DNA of 64,000 bases from Pachyseris speciosa. Its lineage: Eukaryota > Cnidaria > Anthozoa > Scleractinia > Pachyseridae. A program made the translations under genes and the position numbers. The stretch lies in NCBI GenBank assembly GCA_016490735.1, contig JAEMWC010001430.1, forward strand, positions 27,501 through 91,500. Reading direction: 5' to 3'. Shown here in pieces: positions 34,225 through 46,060 of the stretch; positions within the stretch are counted from its first letter, which is position 1, and the number at the start of each line of letters is the position of its first letter. The notes under the pieces were generated by a model, which ran no database searches, was not told the origin of the DNA, and saw only the letters and a list, made by a program, of their open reading frames with translations.

Positions 34225-35909
34225 AACAAGAGGCTACAATTAGCCTAAACCCGGGCTTGTAAAAAACAGTATTGTATCCCTAACTTAGTGCTAAACAAAA
34301 GAATAGAGGGAAGTCTGTCTTTCTTACATCGGACGCATTGTGTTTAGCTTGTGTTGGAGTCTATTTCTTTAGACCCCTATCAACATTTATTCCTCTAAAA
34401 TACAGCTCAACCATTGAGAACAGTAATTATAACACTTGTAAAAAATATTTCTAAAAGAACAAGAAAAAGAGAAACAGAAAAATAAAGCCCGTGATATATA
34501 CCACTAAAAAAGCTAAAAGACATCAAACCCGGGTAAGCTGTGTCACAGGCAAGAACAGTGACCTTTAGGCCACAGAGGTTTATCCTTTTCCAAGGTGATA
34601 AAAATAGTGTATTGATTCCAAAAAAAAAACTAAGCACACTTGTTTTCGCTTCGATGGATAATTGTTTGAGAAAGGAAACGCTTATCGAACGATGTAGGAT
34701 TTTTTCGCATAAACGTTAATGGAGTACGTCTCGGTGAAATGTGAGTAGAAAATTAATTAGCAGATTGAAACTGTTTACAAACACTTCTCCTTTGTCGTCT
34801 CATGTTATTATAATCGGCTCCGAAGCACAAGACCTAGAAAACTCAGACCCACCCCCCAAACTGTAAAAACTCAAACCCCTCATAAACGGCGATAATTCAT
34901 TTTGCCCACGTTTATTTCACTTTGAAAATTTGTATAGTTGTGAGGGGGTCTGAGTTTTTCCAGTTTGGGGAGGGGGGGTGGGGGGGGGGGGGTCTGAGTA
35001 TTCTAGGTCTCGTGCTCCGGAGCCGATTATAATAACGTGAAGTGTTTGTTATCTGCGATAAATAGACGGTGTAACATTTCAGCGCACTGAACGGCGATAA
35101 TTTATTTTGTCCACGTTTATTTGACTTTGAAAATTTGTATAGTTTTGAGGGGGTCTGAGTTTTCCAGACTTGGGGGGGGGGGGTGGCGGGGGGGGGGGCT
35201 GAGTTTTCTAGGTCTGAGGTCTGAGTTTTCTAGGTCTGAGTTCTCCAGACACCCGATACGGGGAACACGGCGGCAATCCATCTGGAGTTAAATTTTGGTC
35301 ATGTTAAAAGCTTTCTTCTCGCTGTTGAACTTGCAAACATTCGTATAGACACTTCTCTTAACATATTAGTTGTTCAGACTTCAAAGACACAAGGTGAATC
35401 GACGTTTTCCAATACGTGACAACAGGCATCATTCTTGCTGTTGATATGAGATTTACACTTCCGAATCACTCGGCCGGGAAAGGTCAAACTCCCTTTGTCT
35501 GTAGTCTCTAATTTTTGGCGCTCCCCTCGCGTCGCGTCTCCTCGCAACTTCGCGCGCGCACGTGGCCCCAAAATCCGTCGCCAAAATTAGAGACTACTCG
35601 CAATCTCCTGAAGCAGTCCATCTGCCATTAAGTTAACTCATGTTAAAAGCTTTCTTCTCGCCGTTGAACTTGCAAACATTCGCATAGACACTTCTCTTAA
35701 CATATTGTTTGTTCAGACTTCAAAAGCCACAAGATGAATCGACATTTTCCCGTACGTGACAACACGCATCACTGTTGTTAAAAATAGTTAGCGCTTGCGC
35801 AGAAACGCCGGAAGTGCCATTTGTGGATGATACTCGACGACGAAAAAGAATAATCGTCGGTAGTTTAAGACCCGGGCGCCGCGCGAGACGCGCGCAGCCC
35901 GGGTAATAA
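34225..35909 (+). repeat. long inverted repeat, left arm (1.69 kb)
   Basis: An almost perfect inverse of 37067-38753, with only scattered single-base differences in the parts compared. The arm runs from AACAAGAGGCTACAATTAGC to GCAGCCCGGGTAATAA. Internal parts: a nested palindromic unit with ends TTATTATAATCGGCTCCG (about 34805-35037), long G tracts at 34965-34992 and 35170-35200, and a direct duplication (35285-35450 and 35615-35770; word AAAAGCTTTCTTCTCGC). It lies inside the pogo-type element 30580-36073. Confidence 0.92.
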
Positions 35910-36689
35910 CCTTGCATCAGCGAAAAGGTGACCGCGGCAGCTTAAAAGAGGTGGCCGTTGAATAGAGGTAACGAATACAGTATTTTAGTGAAAAACAATG
36001 CGGGACTTTACAAAGCGGCCGTTTAATAGAGGGTGGCCGCTTTATTGGTGGCCGCTTAATAGAGGTCGCACTGTAACTTTGTTTCATGATTACGGTGATT
36101 TTGTTTTATTCGTATTGAAATGAAGATCATTTAGCACCACATTACACTGGCAACTAGTCATAAGAGTTTGAATCGCAGCTTCCCTTGTGAAACAGAGACT
36201 TCTACAATTTACCTGAAACTATATGCGGACAACATGGTGTTATAGAAAGCATGTTTTTTAGGAATATGAAGCTAGCTTCTGTGCACATTTCATTTCTTTC
36301 AGTGCCCCCCTCCTTCCCCACTTTTCTTTCTGTTGAACCAAGCTTGGGGGGTTAGGAGAACCTGGCATTTTTATTTTCATTCTGCTTCTTTAGCGTTCAT
36401 TTATTTTGTCTAAATGTGTCTGCCTTACATAATCTCAATGTTTTCAAGAGAATCGCCACACACTGGTGGAACTACAGAGGAGAATCCCGCACAATGAGCT
36501 GACATTCAAATATGAGAACAGATTTTCATTTTTGCTTATATATTTACTGAGAAATAAATCAATGACCAATAATAGTTATAGTACATGTACATCTGCCTGT
36601 ATAATGCAACAGATAGGGTCATGCCCGGCAGTCTTTAGGATTCCACCTTCCTTTAGATGGAGCAATGTAATCAATGCCATGTCACTCAC

Positions 36690-36794
36690 ATCATAGGATT
36701 TTAGATCATGGTTCCAATCACATCCAGCAGCCACATTTATGCAATGCACTTTGATATTATTGATCTCCCTCCTAATATAAACGTCAGGAAACAT
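36690..36794 (-). CDS. TRAF-like gene, exon 3: RING-to-finger linker
   Basis: 105 nt, 35 codons, phase 0. The acceptor is CACTTAAACAG, the donor TATGAT|GTGAGTG. It encodes MFPDVYIRREINNIKVHC then INVAAGCDWNHDLKSYD. FPD..IRREI...V.C and GC.W...L are the hallmark linker wording between RING and first finger in TRAF proteins; Cys93 and Cys100 open finger 1. The internal ATG at the exon start is not the translation start because the frame continues from exon 2. The exon lies in the 1.16-kb spacer between two near-identical inverted repeats. A homologous exon is at 61044-61142. Confidence 0.9.
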
Positions 36795-37066
36795 CTGTTT
36801 AAGTGAAAAGAAAAATAAATGAAGTGAAAATATCACCAGTCTTAACCCTTGGATGTACCATACAGTGTATACATGGGCACATGCAACTGAGGAAGGATGA
36901 AAAAATTCACTACACGGGATCTTAAGTAAAGGACTCATAAATCCTGTCCCAAACAGGAAAAAATCGTAATGCATGACTAGATGTAAAATTATACTCAGCT
37001 GTTCGTCTTTGCTTGAAGCTGTCTAAACTTTCTTAGTTGTAGAAACTTGCATGGTCCTCGAAAAGC

Positions 37067-38753
37067 TTATTACCCGGGCTGCGCGCGTCTCGCGCGGCGC
37101 CCGGGTCTTAAACTACCGACGATTATTCTTTTTCGTCGTCGAGTATCATCCACAAATGGCACTTCCGGCGTTTCTGCGCAAGCGCTAACTATTTTTAACA
37201 ACAGTGATGCGTGTTGTCACGTACGGGAAAATGTCGATTCATCTTGTGGCTTTTGAAGTCTGAACAAACAATATGTTAAGAGAAGTGTCTATGCGAATGT
37301 TTGCAAGTTCAACGGCGAGAAAAAAAACTTTTAACATGAGTAAACTTAATGGCAGATGGACTGCTTCAGGAGATTGCGAGTAGTCTCTAATTTTGGCGAC
37401 GGATTTTGGGGCCACGTGCGCGCGCGAAGTTGCGAGGAGACGCGACGCGAGGGGAGCGCCAAAAATTAGAGACTACAGACAAAGGGAGTTTGACCTTTCC
37501 CAGCCGAGTGATTCAGAAGTGTAAATCTCATATCAACAGCAAGAATGATGCCTGTTGTCACGTATTGGAAAACGTCGATTCACCTTGTGTCTTTGAAGTC
37601 TGAACAACTAATATGTTAAGAGAAGTGTCTATACGAATGTTTGCAAGTTCAACAGCGAGAAGAAAGCTTTTAACATGACCAAAATTTAACTCCAGATGGA
37701 TTGCCGCCGTGTTCCCCGTATCGGGTGTCTGGAGAACTCAGACCTAGAAAACTCAGACCTCAGACCTAGAAAACTCAGCCCCCCCCCCCCCCGCCACCCC
37801 CCCCCCCCCCAAGTCTGGAAAACTCAGACCCCCTCAAAACTATACAAATTTTCAAAGTCAAATAAACGTGGACAAAATAAATTATCGCCGTTCAGTGCGC
37901 TGAAATGTTACACCGTCTATTTATCGCAGATAACAAACACTTCACGTTATTATAATCGGCTCCGGAGCACGAGACCTAGAATACTCAGACCCCCCCCCCC
38001 CCCCCCCCCCCCAAACTGGAAAACTCAGACCCCCTCACAACTATACAAATTTTCAAAGTGAAATAAACGTGGGCAAAATGAATTATCGCCGTTTATGAGG
38101 GGTTTGAGTTTTTACAGTTTGGGGGGGTGGGTCTGAGTTTTCTAGGTCTTGTGCTTCGGAGCCGATTATAATAACATGAGACGACAAAGGAGAAGTGTTT
38201 GTAAACAGTTTCACTCTGCTAATTAATTTTCTACTCACATTTCACCGAGACGTACTCCATTAACGTTTATGCGAAAAAATCCTACATCGTTCGATAAGCG
38301 TTTCCTTTCTCAAACAATTATCCAGCGAAGCGAAAACAAGTGTGCTTAGTTTTTTTTTGGAATCAATACACTATTTTTATCACCTTGCAAAAGGATAAAC
38401 CTCTGTGGTCTAAAGGTCACTGTTCTTGCCTGTGACACAGCTAACCCGGGTTTGATGTCTTTTAGCTTTTTTAGTGGTATATATCACGGGCTTTATTTTT
38501 CTGTTTCTCTTTTTCTTGTTCTTTTAGAAATATTTTTTACAAGTGTTATAATTACTGTTCTCAATGGTTGAGCTGTATTTTAGAGGAATAAATGTTGATA
38601 GGGGTCTAAAGAAATAGACTCCAACACAAGCTAAACACAATGCGTCCGATGTAAGAAAGACAGACTTCCCTCTATTCTTTTGTTTAGCACTAAGTTAGGG
38701 ATACAATACTGTTTTTTACAAGCCCGGGTTTAGGCTAATTGTAGCCTCTTGTT
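37067..38753 (-). repeat. long inverted repeat, right arm (1.69 kb)
   Basis: Inverse partner of 34225-35909, including the nested palindromic unit, the homopolymer tracts (C runs at about 37780-37812 and 37990-38013, of different lengths from the left arm) and the internal duplication. Its flanks do not match those of the left arm, which suggests two separate insertions of one element rather than a duplicated locus. Confidence 0.92.
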
Positions 38754-38843
38754 TAAAGAATAAATCGAAGAATTTTCTGGTCTGTTATTCAATCTTCGAT
38801 GATTATAGAGTACATTCCTCTTTTCCTTATATTCAGCGCATGG

Positions 38844-39051
38844 AGAAAAGAGACTTCTGCCATGGGTCGAAACGGTCTTTGATTAACTCGCCGTCTCGGT
38901 CGTGGACGGAGGTTTAAAACGCATGGATGCTCCTTGTATTATTTGTCACTTGATCATGTGCTAAAAACATTACGTGATGCCTCGGTTTCTAAGAAACCGC
39001 GGCGCATGCTCAACACAGACCGTTTCGACCCACGGCAGAGGTCTCTTTTCT
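38844..39051. mobile_element. palindromic MITE
   Basis: AGAAAAGAGACTTCTGCCAT on the left and the inverse of AGAAAAGAGACCTCTGCCGT on the right, continuing through GGGTCGAAACGGTC. About 208 bp. Confidence 0.75.
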
Positions 39052-39211
39052 AAAGTCTATTTTTTTATTTTATTTAAAGAACTTTTAATTTGAAGAACTT
39101 TTTCTTTTAATTTAAAGAACACTCAGTATAACTTACGGAATAGTAACTTCGAACTACCAAGATTCGAAACTGTCAGATTTGGTAGGAATTCAATAAAATA
39201 TATGGGACCTC

Positions 39212-39556
39212 TCATCTGGTCGCAGCTGCCAAGACACTTAAGAATGATAAACTCTGAACTCGTTTAAGAGGAACGTTAGGAAAGCTGAACTTCGAACTCT
39301 GGCACGTAAAGGCCTCCTTTACTGTGATGGAGCATTTGGGGCCTTGCAAGTTTGTGTCGGAGGAGATGTGTTGGCATGTATGGCAGCAAGCGTGATGACA
39401 AGGCAAAGCGTGAGGGGTAGATAGGTTCCTATCAGCCGTGTGGACTAACATATCGCGCAGATTCTGATCTTTGCGATACTCGAATATAAATGTTGGCTGA
39501 GGAAAAACATTGCTGGTCACAGGGTTGTCTGTCAAAATGCTGAAATTGGCGAGCAA
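39212..39556 (-). pseudogene. Penelope-like element linker fragment
   Basis: The minus frame reads PTFIFEYRKDQNLRDMLVHT and then CHHACCHTCQHI, the linker and cysteine cluster that precede the GIY-YIG nuclease in Penelope-like elements. The nuclease itself is missing. Wording (EYRKDQNLRDMLV) differs from both other Penelope types in the window, so this is a third lineage. The frame ends in unrelated sequence at 39212. Confidence 0.75.
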
Positions 39557-40365
39557 AATTCTTTTGTATCACCAGCTAGTCTTGGATGCCAATGAAGTCT
39601 CAAGCGTTGGGGCCTGGAAATGAATGAACCATTTTGGCCAGCAGCTAGACTACTGTGGGCTCGCATAAAAGCAAAGGACACGAAGTGTTTCGCGAAGTGC
39701 GGAAACTGACTCTACATGTAGCGCCCGCTTTTCGTTTGAACCATACGATAATTGTTTAAAACAAGAGAATGTGGATGATTGCTCTTTGGAAACCGGTAAG
39801 CTTTAGTTAAAACGCAAATGATATTAATTTTGAGGTTGGTTGGCTTCAAAACTCTGCAAAACTTTAATATCACTGTATGTAGATGGTCGACCAATACTGC
39901 TTTCTCCTCAATTCCGCTCCCTGATGGCCTTTTTGATCGATCCAATATTAGAAGGTGTCTTAGAAGTCTGTAAGCTTACCTTTTCATTGAAAGTGACTTA
40001 ATCATTCCGTTTATGGTATTGATTTTAATTAAATTTTATTGTAGTTGAAGACCAGGTCATGTATTATTAAGAGTATAGCAAGCTTATGTGGTGTTCTGGA
40101 TAAAAAATGAGCCATTCCATTTTTCATCTTCACCCCCTATTGAGGGTCTCTCTGCAGTGCCCCTTAGGATAATAACTTGGATCGTACCCCTTGGTAAGTA
40201 TGACAATGGTTTGGCAACATACCTTACAATAATTTTTACTATTGAGGGTCTCTCTGCATACCCCTTGGATAAGTTTAGATCATACAGTGATCTCACAGAA
40301 GATTGATTTTAACCATGACACTGCATTTATTGTGGCTACTGCCTTGAAGAGGTGAAGCCACTTAC

Positions 40366-41370
40366 GCCTGGTTCACACTTGTGAGGTAAGCACAAGCGTA
40401 AGCGCAAGCATAAGCACAAGAAAATGCTAGTGCGCATTGAGGTGAAATAAGCACAAGCATAGGCACAAGAAAAAGAAACATTTTCCTTTTTCTTGTGCTT
40501 ATGTTACATGTATGTTTATTTCACAAGAGTGACCTGGTGTGAAATAAGCATAGGCATAAGCGCCATCTTGTTTCTTCTGCCATCTTAATAATAATAATAA
40601 TAATAATAACAATAATAATATAAGTTCTTATTAAGCACATTTCTGTATCTCAATGCGCTTTACATCATGATAAGAAAGAGCCAAAAAACATAGAAAAACC
40701 TCTAGCTGATGTAACATATTATACATCAAACATTGTAAACTTAAGCTTAAAAATCAATGGGAAAATTTCCTAAATAAAAATCTTTAAGTTTTGTCTTAAA
40801 TGCAGCAACACTTTCTGCATTTTTGACATATTCTGGGATAGCGTTCCATAATTGAGGTGCTGCAGCAGAAAATGCACGTCCTCCATATGTTTTGGATTTT
40901 ATGGCTGGGGTGCGCAATAGTGAACGGGATAACGATTGGAGGGCTCTTGATGGATGATATTCCTTAATCAGAGGTTCTAGATATCCAGCAGATTGTCCAT
41001 TCAAGATTTTATATGTGATAAGAATAATCTTAAAGTTAATCCTTACTTCCACAGGTACCAGTGCAGGCTCTTTATTATAGGTGTTATATGATCAGAACTG
41101 CAGGTTCCTGTTATCATTCGAGCTTCAGTATTCTGAATTCTTTGTAACTTATCTCTCTGGTATTTTGGGATGTCATATTGGAGGCTATTGCAATAGTCAA
41201 GTCTGGAAATCACAAGGGAGTTCACCAACATTTTCAATCCATCGAAAGAAAGGTTTGTTTATTATCCACCGATGTGACTCGCACTGCACATGCGTAAGTC
41301 ACTAGTGTGGACATCATTGTGCTTATGCTTGCGCTTATGCTTTTTCTTATCTCACAAGTGTGAGCCAGGC
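40366..41370. mobile_element. TIR element (GCCTGG-TCACACTTGTGAG ends) hosting a LINE fragment
   Basis: Left GCCTGGTTCACACTTGTGAG and inverted right GCCTGGCTCACACTTGTGAG, with GCATAAGC/AAGCGTAAGC repeats inside both ends. The LINE piece at 40587-41237 occupies most of the interior. No target duplication is evident. Confidence 0.7.
40587..41237 (-). pseudogene. L2/CR1-type LINE, 3' end of the reverse-transcriptase ORF
   Basis: From 41237 leftward: SLVISRLDYCNSLQYDIP, QRIQNTEARMITGT, then after a one-base shift near 41045 EVRINFKIILITYKILNG, TYGGRAFSAAAPQLWNAIPE and a C-terminus ending at 40747. This is the well-known C-terminal region of L2/CR1-type LINE proteins. The 3' UTR (GTAAAGCGCATTGAGATAC) and a (TTA)n tail at 40625-40587 complete the end. 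It is strongly 5'-truncated, as usual for LINE insertions. Confidence 0.85.
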
Positions 41371-41929
41371 TTCAGTCATCGGGTTGTAAGTCTGTCTGTA
41401 ACAATAACTGTCACAGCTAGGAAACCCAAGAAATCAAAATTTCAGCCTCGTGCACATGCACATCATGCCAATACATCACAAAAGAACCAATTTCAAGGGG
41501 GATTTATAAATATGTTGCTACCTCATAATAGATTACATTAAAACTTTGCCATTAGTATTAAGTTACTCAGGACATTCTTTGCTATCTCATCATCAGTTCA
41601 ACTTGAAATTACCGTGGGAAATGATTTGACGTCATGTGTGGTTGCTTATCAAAATAACGGTGAATTACAAAACTGTAAGGGCAAATGACTCAAGGAGCTA
41701 GTTCAAGATTCTTTTCCAATCTAGTTCATACCAAATGTTCAGTTTGCTCCTAAATCGTAGTATCAGTGAAAACAAATTTTAAAATTCCAAATTCCCAAAT
41801 TCTTCAGGGAATTTGGACAAATTATTGATTATGAAAGAAGCATACTGGAGTGCACAGCTTTTCACATTTATATTTAGCACCTTTTGGTCTCAAAGGCAAG
41901 AATTCCACTCCAATTACAATCAACCAGCC

Positions 41930-42430
41930 ACCTGAGTCATTCGTTTGAGATTCTTTTCTCCCCTCTCATTAACACCCTTTGTAATTGTAAATTAATTCCC
42001 CCACTAAATATGCTAGCTCTCTTTTAACCCCTCCTCTCCAATAAGCCCCCATTTGGAAGTTGGTTTTGTTTAATAAGCCCCCCACCCCCCTTTTGGGATG
42101 CAAGATTTTGTAATTTATTTTATTATTCCCTCCTATTCCCTCTTACAAAATTCACTTTATGCGGCCAGTTGGTTTGTTTTCAAACAAATATACAATAAAA
42201 CACACAATACTGTTGCCTGCTCTGTATCAAATAATAAAGTTTTACTGCAGTACAGATCACAGTCAGTACAGATTTGTACAGAAACTCTGTAACATGGAAA
42301 TGGCGTGTTCAAAGATTTGAAATAAGCCCCCCCCCCCCCCCCCCTCTCTATTAAGTCTCCCTCTCCATTAAGCCCTCTGTTGAAGAGGCCTGAAATTAAA
42401 TAAGCCCCCTGAAGGCTTAATAGAGCTTTT
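41930..42430. repeat. AATAAGCCCCC-type repeat with poly-C tracts
   Basis: Repeated ATAAGCCCCC words and C runs (42327-42344). The closing word CTTAATAGAGC recalls pogo-type ends, but no paired terminus was found. Confidence 0.4.
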
Positions 42431-42928
42431 ACGGTAGGTGCGTAAAAACTATGGTAAATTAATTGTTCTGATTTGCTTTTGTAGTTCAGTTAAAGAAATA
42501 AGGAAATAACGCAGTCAAGTACAATGACAGTATATTTTTTTAAAGCAAGAAATTGACAATGTGTTATGTCATTCAAGCAAATTGTTTTTAGGTATTAATT
42601 TATTAAGATTATATTAGTACTGACTTTTGTATTTATATGCATTAATGATGCTGGCTAAGTTACTTATTATGTATCTAGTTTATATACAGTATGTTCTGGT
42701 ATACTGTAGTAGTAAAGAATGTGAAGATGCAAGTAATTTTAAGAATCTCTCTACTTTGCATGTATCAGCTGACTAATGCATAATAAATCAGTTTATTAAC
42801 CTGAAATTCAGTCTGACTGTACTTAGTTTTATTGTTTTGTAATCATATCATACAGGTACTTCAGTAATAACTTATATCTGGTCTATTTTTGGGTGGGCTG
42901 ATTCTTGTCGTAATCTGGTAAATTTCCT

Positions 42929-43059
42929 GGGGCCAGTTCCTGAAAGGTGTAATAACTCTATTCCAGGGATAAATCTGCCTTATTCCAGGAATACCTTTTG
43001 GAAATTAAGGCAGATTTATCCCTGGAATAGAGTTATTACACTTTTCAGGAACCGGCCCC
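42929..43059. mobile_element. palindromic MITE
   Basis: Left GGGGCCAGTTCCTGAAAGGT and inverted right GGGGCCGGTTCCTGAAAAGT; the halves match across about 55 bp each. 131 bp in total. Confidence 0.8.
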
Positions 43060-44003
43060 TGGACAACTAATGGTCATAGTATAATATAATAAATTTGTTT
43101 TCTGACCTAATAAAATTTTGTTTTTTGCATGGATAATTGGCTGTTTGATAAACACTAGAACCCTCAGAAGTTCAGTATCGTGTTTAAATAAACTGTTGTT
43201 GTTATGAGATCATTAAGTACAATCAAGCATGCAAATGCCTTCATGAATGAATACCGGTAGATATAATAATTATTGTTTCAGGAACCACAGTGTTACATTG
43301 TAATTGTGGATGTCAATTACACCTGTAGCACATAATTATATTGCACATCGCTAAAAGTTTAATTGCATGCTGTTGCAATTGGCTAATTGATGATCATCAG
43401 CTCTTTATTAAACTTTTCTAGATTTAAAGATTTCTGCCTCATGTCAAAATGAACACTGTAACACATTTCCAAAAGTGAAATTCACTCATTTAAAACAAGA
43501 AGTTATTAAATGCAGGCTGAAATTTGCGAACTCAACCACTTTGTACTATATTTTTACTTTTTCATTCTTAGGATTGTCCTCTTTGGTTACTTTTTTACCT
43601 AAAATTAATTTGAAGTAAATTATATCTTATTTAATCATCAGTTTATGTGCACAAGATTGTTTTGTTAATGAGTTTTGTTTAATTGCCAGCATTGGTCAAT
43701 TAATACTGAGTGTACAGACTGTCACATGGATTTCTATCTGTGATAAGGTATAATTTTGTTTTCTGATCAGTGACTTGCATAATTATATAGTTGGGTGTGT
43801 TTCAATGTGATCACTCAGCCTTAATGTGGCTTAACTTTATATAATAGTCCAGAATTATCACATATTTTGGAGTGCTAAGTAAGTAATTTACACGAGGCTT
43901 TTTTCTTTCATTTTCTATTTGTTTTTCTTTGTACCTAAATCCTACTGTACGTACTCTGTGGAAGGTCAAATTTGTGGTCCTTTTTAACTTACTAATAGAT
44001 TAC
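43060..44003. other. intron 2 of the TRAF-like gene, no element recognised
   Basis: AT-rich, no domain or paired repeat seen. Confidence 0.5.
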
Positions 44004-44073
44004 CTGCATTTGCTCCAAAGATTGACCACATAATTTTCCCCCGACATTTCCACTGCAGGTTGGATTCTGGTGC
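44004..44073 (-). CDS. TRAF-like gene, exon 2: end of RING
   Basis: 70 nt. The acceptor is CATTTTAG, the donor ATGCAG|GTAATC; the first base completes an Arg codon split after exon 1 (AG|G). It encodes HQNPTCSGNVGGKLCGQS then LEQMQ. By position it supplies the last zinc pair of the RING, Cys58 and Cys67. The spacing is C-x8-C, whereas the paralogous exon at 61663-61723 has the normal C-x2-C (NPVCIKC). Phase, position and the NP-x-C context support the exon; the altered spacing leaves some doubt about whether this RING binds its second zinc normally. Confidence 0.75.
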
Positions 44074-45178
44074 CTAAAATGACAAAACATAAAAATTAAC
44101 GTGACACATCAACACCAAAACTACTGCAACTATGCAACAATACAAGCAGTTGCTGAGTTACAATAACTGGCATAAATAAATCAGTCAATGCAAAAAAATC
44201 ACATACAGTCAGTATGGTGGTCACAAGTGACAGTTACATTTAGTTGCTGCACTCTCTGGTTCTATTGTGAAAACAAATATTCAACACATATATGAGCAGT
44301 GTTGAGTATTCAGTTTGTATAATATATTACATAGGCACATGCGTATATATAATGTTCATGAATGAAATCTTTCACTGCCCAATTAAGGCAGTCCATAACT
44401 CAAGAGCAGCAATAAGTGGCTGTGGCTCTGGTTTAGTTTTGGGCTGAGTACTGTACATGTGTTTCGATCAATATGAGGGGTACAGTGGGGTCATGGCCAG
44501 TAGGAAAAAAATTAGGACAAAGAAAGGAAGAATAGTGTGGCCACACCCTGGGTTTCATCTACCCCTGTCCCAAGTTCATATCCTTCCATCTCACTCATAC
44601 CATCATATTTTTCTAATTTATTAATCATAATTAGCAACAGATGCCTTTGCTTATAAGAACAACCAACATTTATTACTTAAACTCACAGAACTCAAACTCT
44701 TCAACTTAACAGTATACTTGCATTATATTTACACAGTCTTAATTGCTAATATTAATTAGCTGCAGTTAAATTTGACGTTATAATTTTATTACTTGTTTTC
44801 TTTCTTTCTTTCTTTTTTTCAATAGACAAGTTACAGTACACTTGAAAAGGTGCACACACTACAAAACAATTCAAACAATATTATTGTTGGAGGTCAGAGC
44901 AGAATTAAACAAAAGAAGAGCAATCTTGACTTTCCGCTGAACTGTTTATCCAACTTGCATGGGATTTTGTTCATGTTTGGTGGACTGGACTGTTACTATT
45001 AAAAACTACAAAACATGAACCTAGGGTTGACCATCCATGAACCACTTCATGGACCCAGTCTATATGGTCTATGGTCTATTGACCTCCCCAGTGGACCCAG
45101 TCTAATTAGGACCACCTCCAAAGACCCTGAGAGACCACACCAAACTCAAGCCACTACAGAACTGATGAAATATACTTA

Positions 45179-46060
45179 CCGTAAAGACTCACAGATAACC
45201 TGCACCTTTTTCCCAAAACTTGTTCTTCGAAATCGGGGGTGCGGCTTATCTGCGAGACCATTTGGAGAAGGTGCCGTAAATTTTCATGAATTGACATTTT
45301 TATGGAAAAGTACATTAATATATACTACATAAAACTAAAACTGAGTATTGATCATTGCTTTTGCAAGTTTGGTGGCTCCTAAAAGAGCCGTTGGTAATGC
45401 AAGTATTAGCTTTATATTTCAAGCTCACATTTCTGTCACTGTTAAACAGTGCTAAACCTTTGTTAACAGATTGAACGCTTTATGGTCGCTTTTCTTGAAC
45501 AGAAGAACGTGACACAGCATGGAATTTCCATTCCCCCACAAAATTGTTTACAGCATCGACGACGGTCTGTAACTTCAATGGCAATCGATCCTCCATGGGT
45601 GAGAAATTGAAAATAACATGCTATTCTTGAGTGTTTGTGTGGAGAATGGCCCATTTTTTTTTTCCACCGGTGTCCAGTCTTCTATCGTCTGAACTATTGC
45701 GTGCCTACTAAGCTACGAACATTCAGAACGATGAACACGCAGCCTGAACACGCAAAATTCTATGAAAACTGTCTATTGAATGAAGAAATACCTATCAACA
45801 ACTAAAAGAATAACATCAATCATAAGTCATAGTTGTGGACATTATGTTTATTCTACTAAAGAGCTAAAATTGTGGGTACAAATTCGAAGTATTTTCCATT
45901 TCAATGTTGGCGAGTTTATGTTCAAAGAAGACAGAAGACTTAAGACTCGACTTTGAATTTTTTTCAACTTTGACCAGAAAAACTTTTTTTCCAAAATTTG
46001 AGTTGCTTAAGTCGGGGTGCAGCTTATCTGTGAGTGCGGCTTATCTGCGAGTCTTTACGG
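45179..46060. mobile_element. TIR element with CCGTAAAGACTC ends, TA target duplication
   Basis: Left CCGTAAAGACTCACAGATAA and inverted right CCGTAAAGACTCGCAGATAA, with TA at 45177-45178 and 46061-46062. TGCGGCTTATCTGCGAG repeats lie near both ends. About 880 bp, no intact transposase; pogo-like by its TA target and terminal style. Confidence 0.75.

Larger units (their letters stand above)
30580..36073. mobile_element. pogo/Tigger-type element with two large nested insertions
   Basis: The left end CAGTGCGATCTCTATTAAGC and the inverted right end CAGTGCGACCTCTATTAAGC differ by one base and have TA outside (30578-30579, 36074-36075). AGTGGCCGTTTAATAGAGG motifs recur near both ends. Inside are the 21-bp-array element (30929-33926) and the left arm of the long inverted repeat (34225-35909). 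What remains is about 0.8 kb and non-coding. Confidence 0.75.

Noticed and set aside
34965..35200. G-quadruplex regulatory element
   Set aside because: The long G runs could form quadruplexes, but they vary in length between the two arms and look like slippage or homopolymer read error inside a transposable element.
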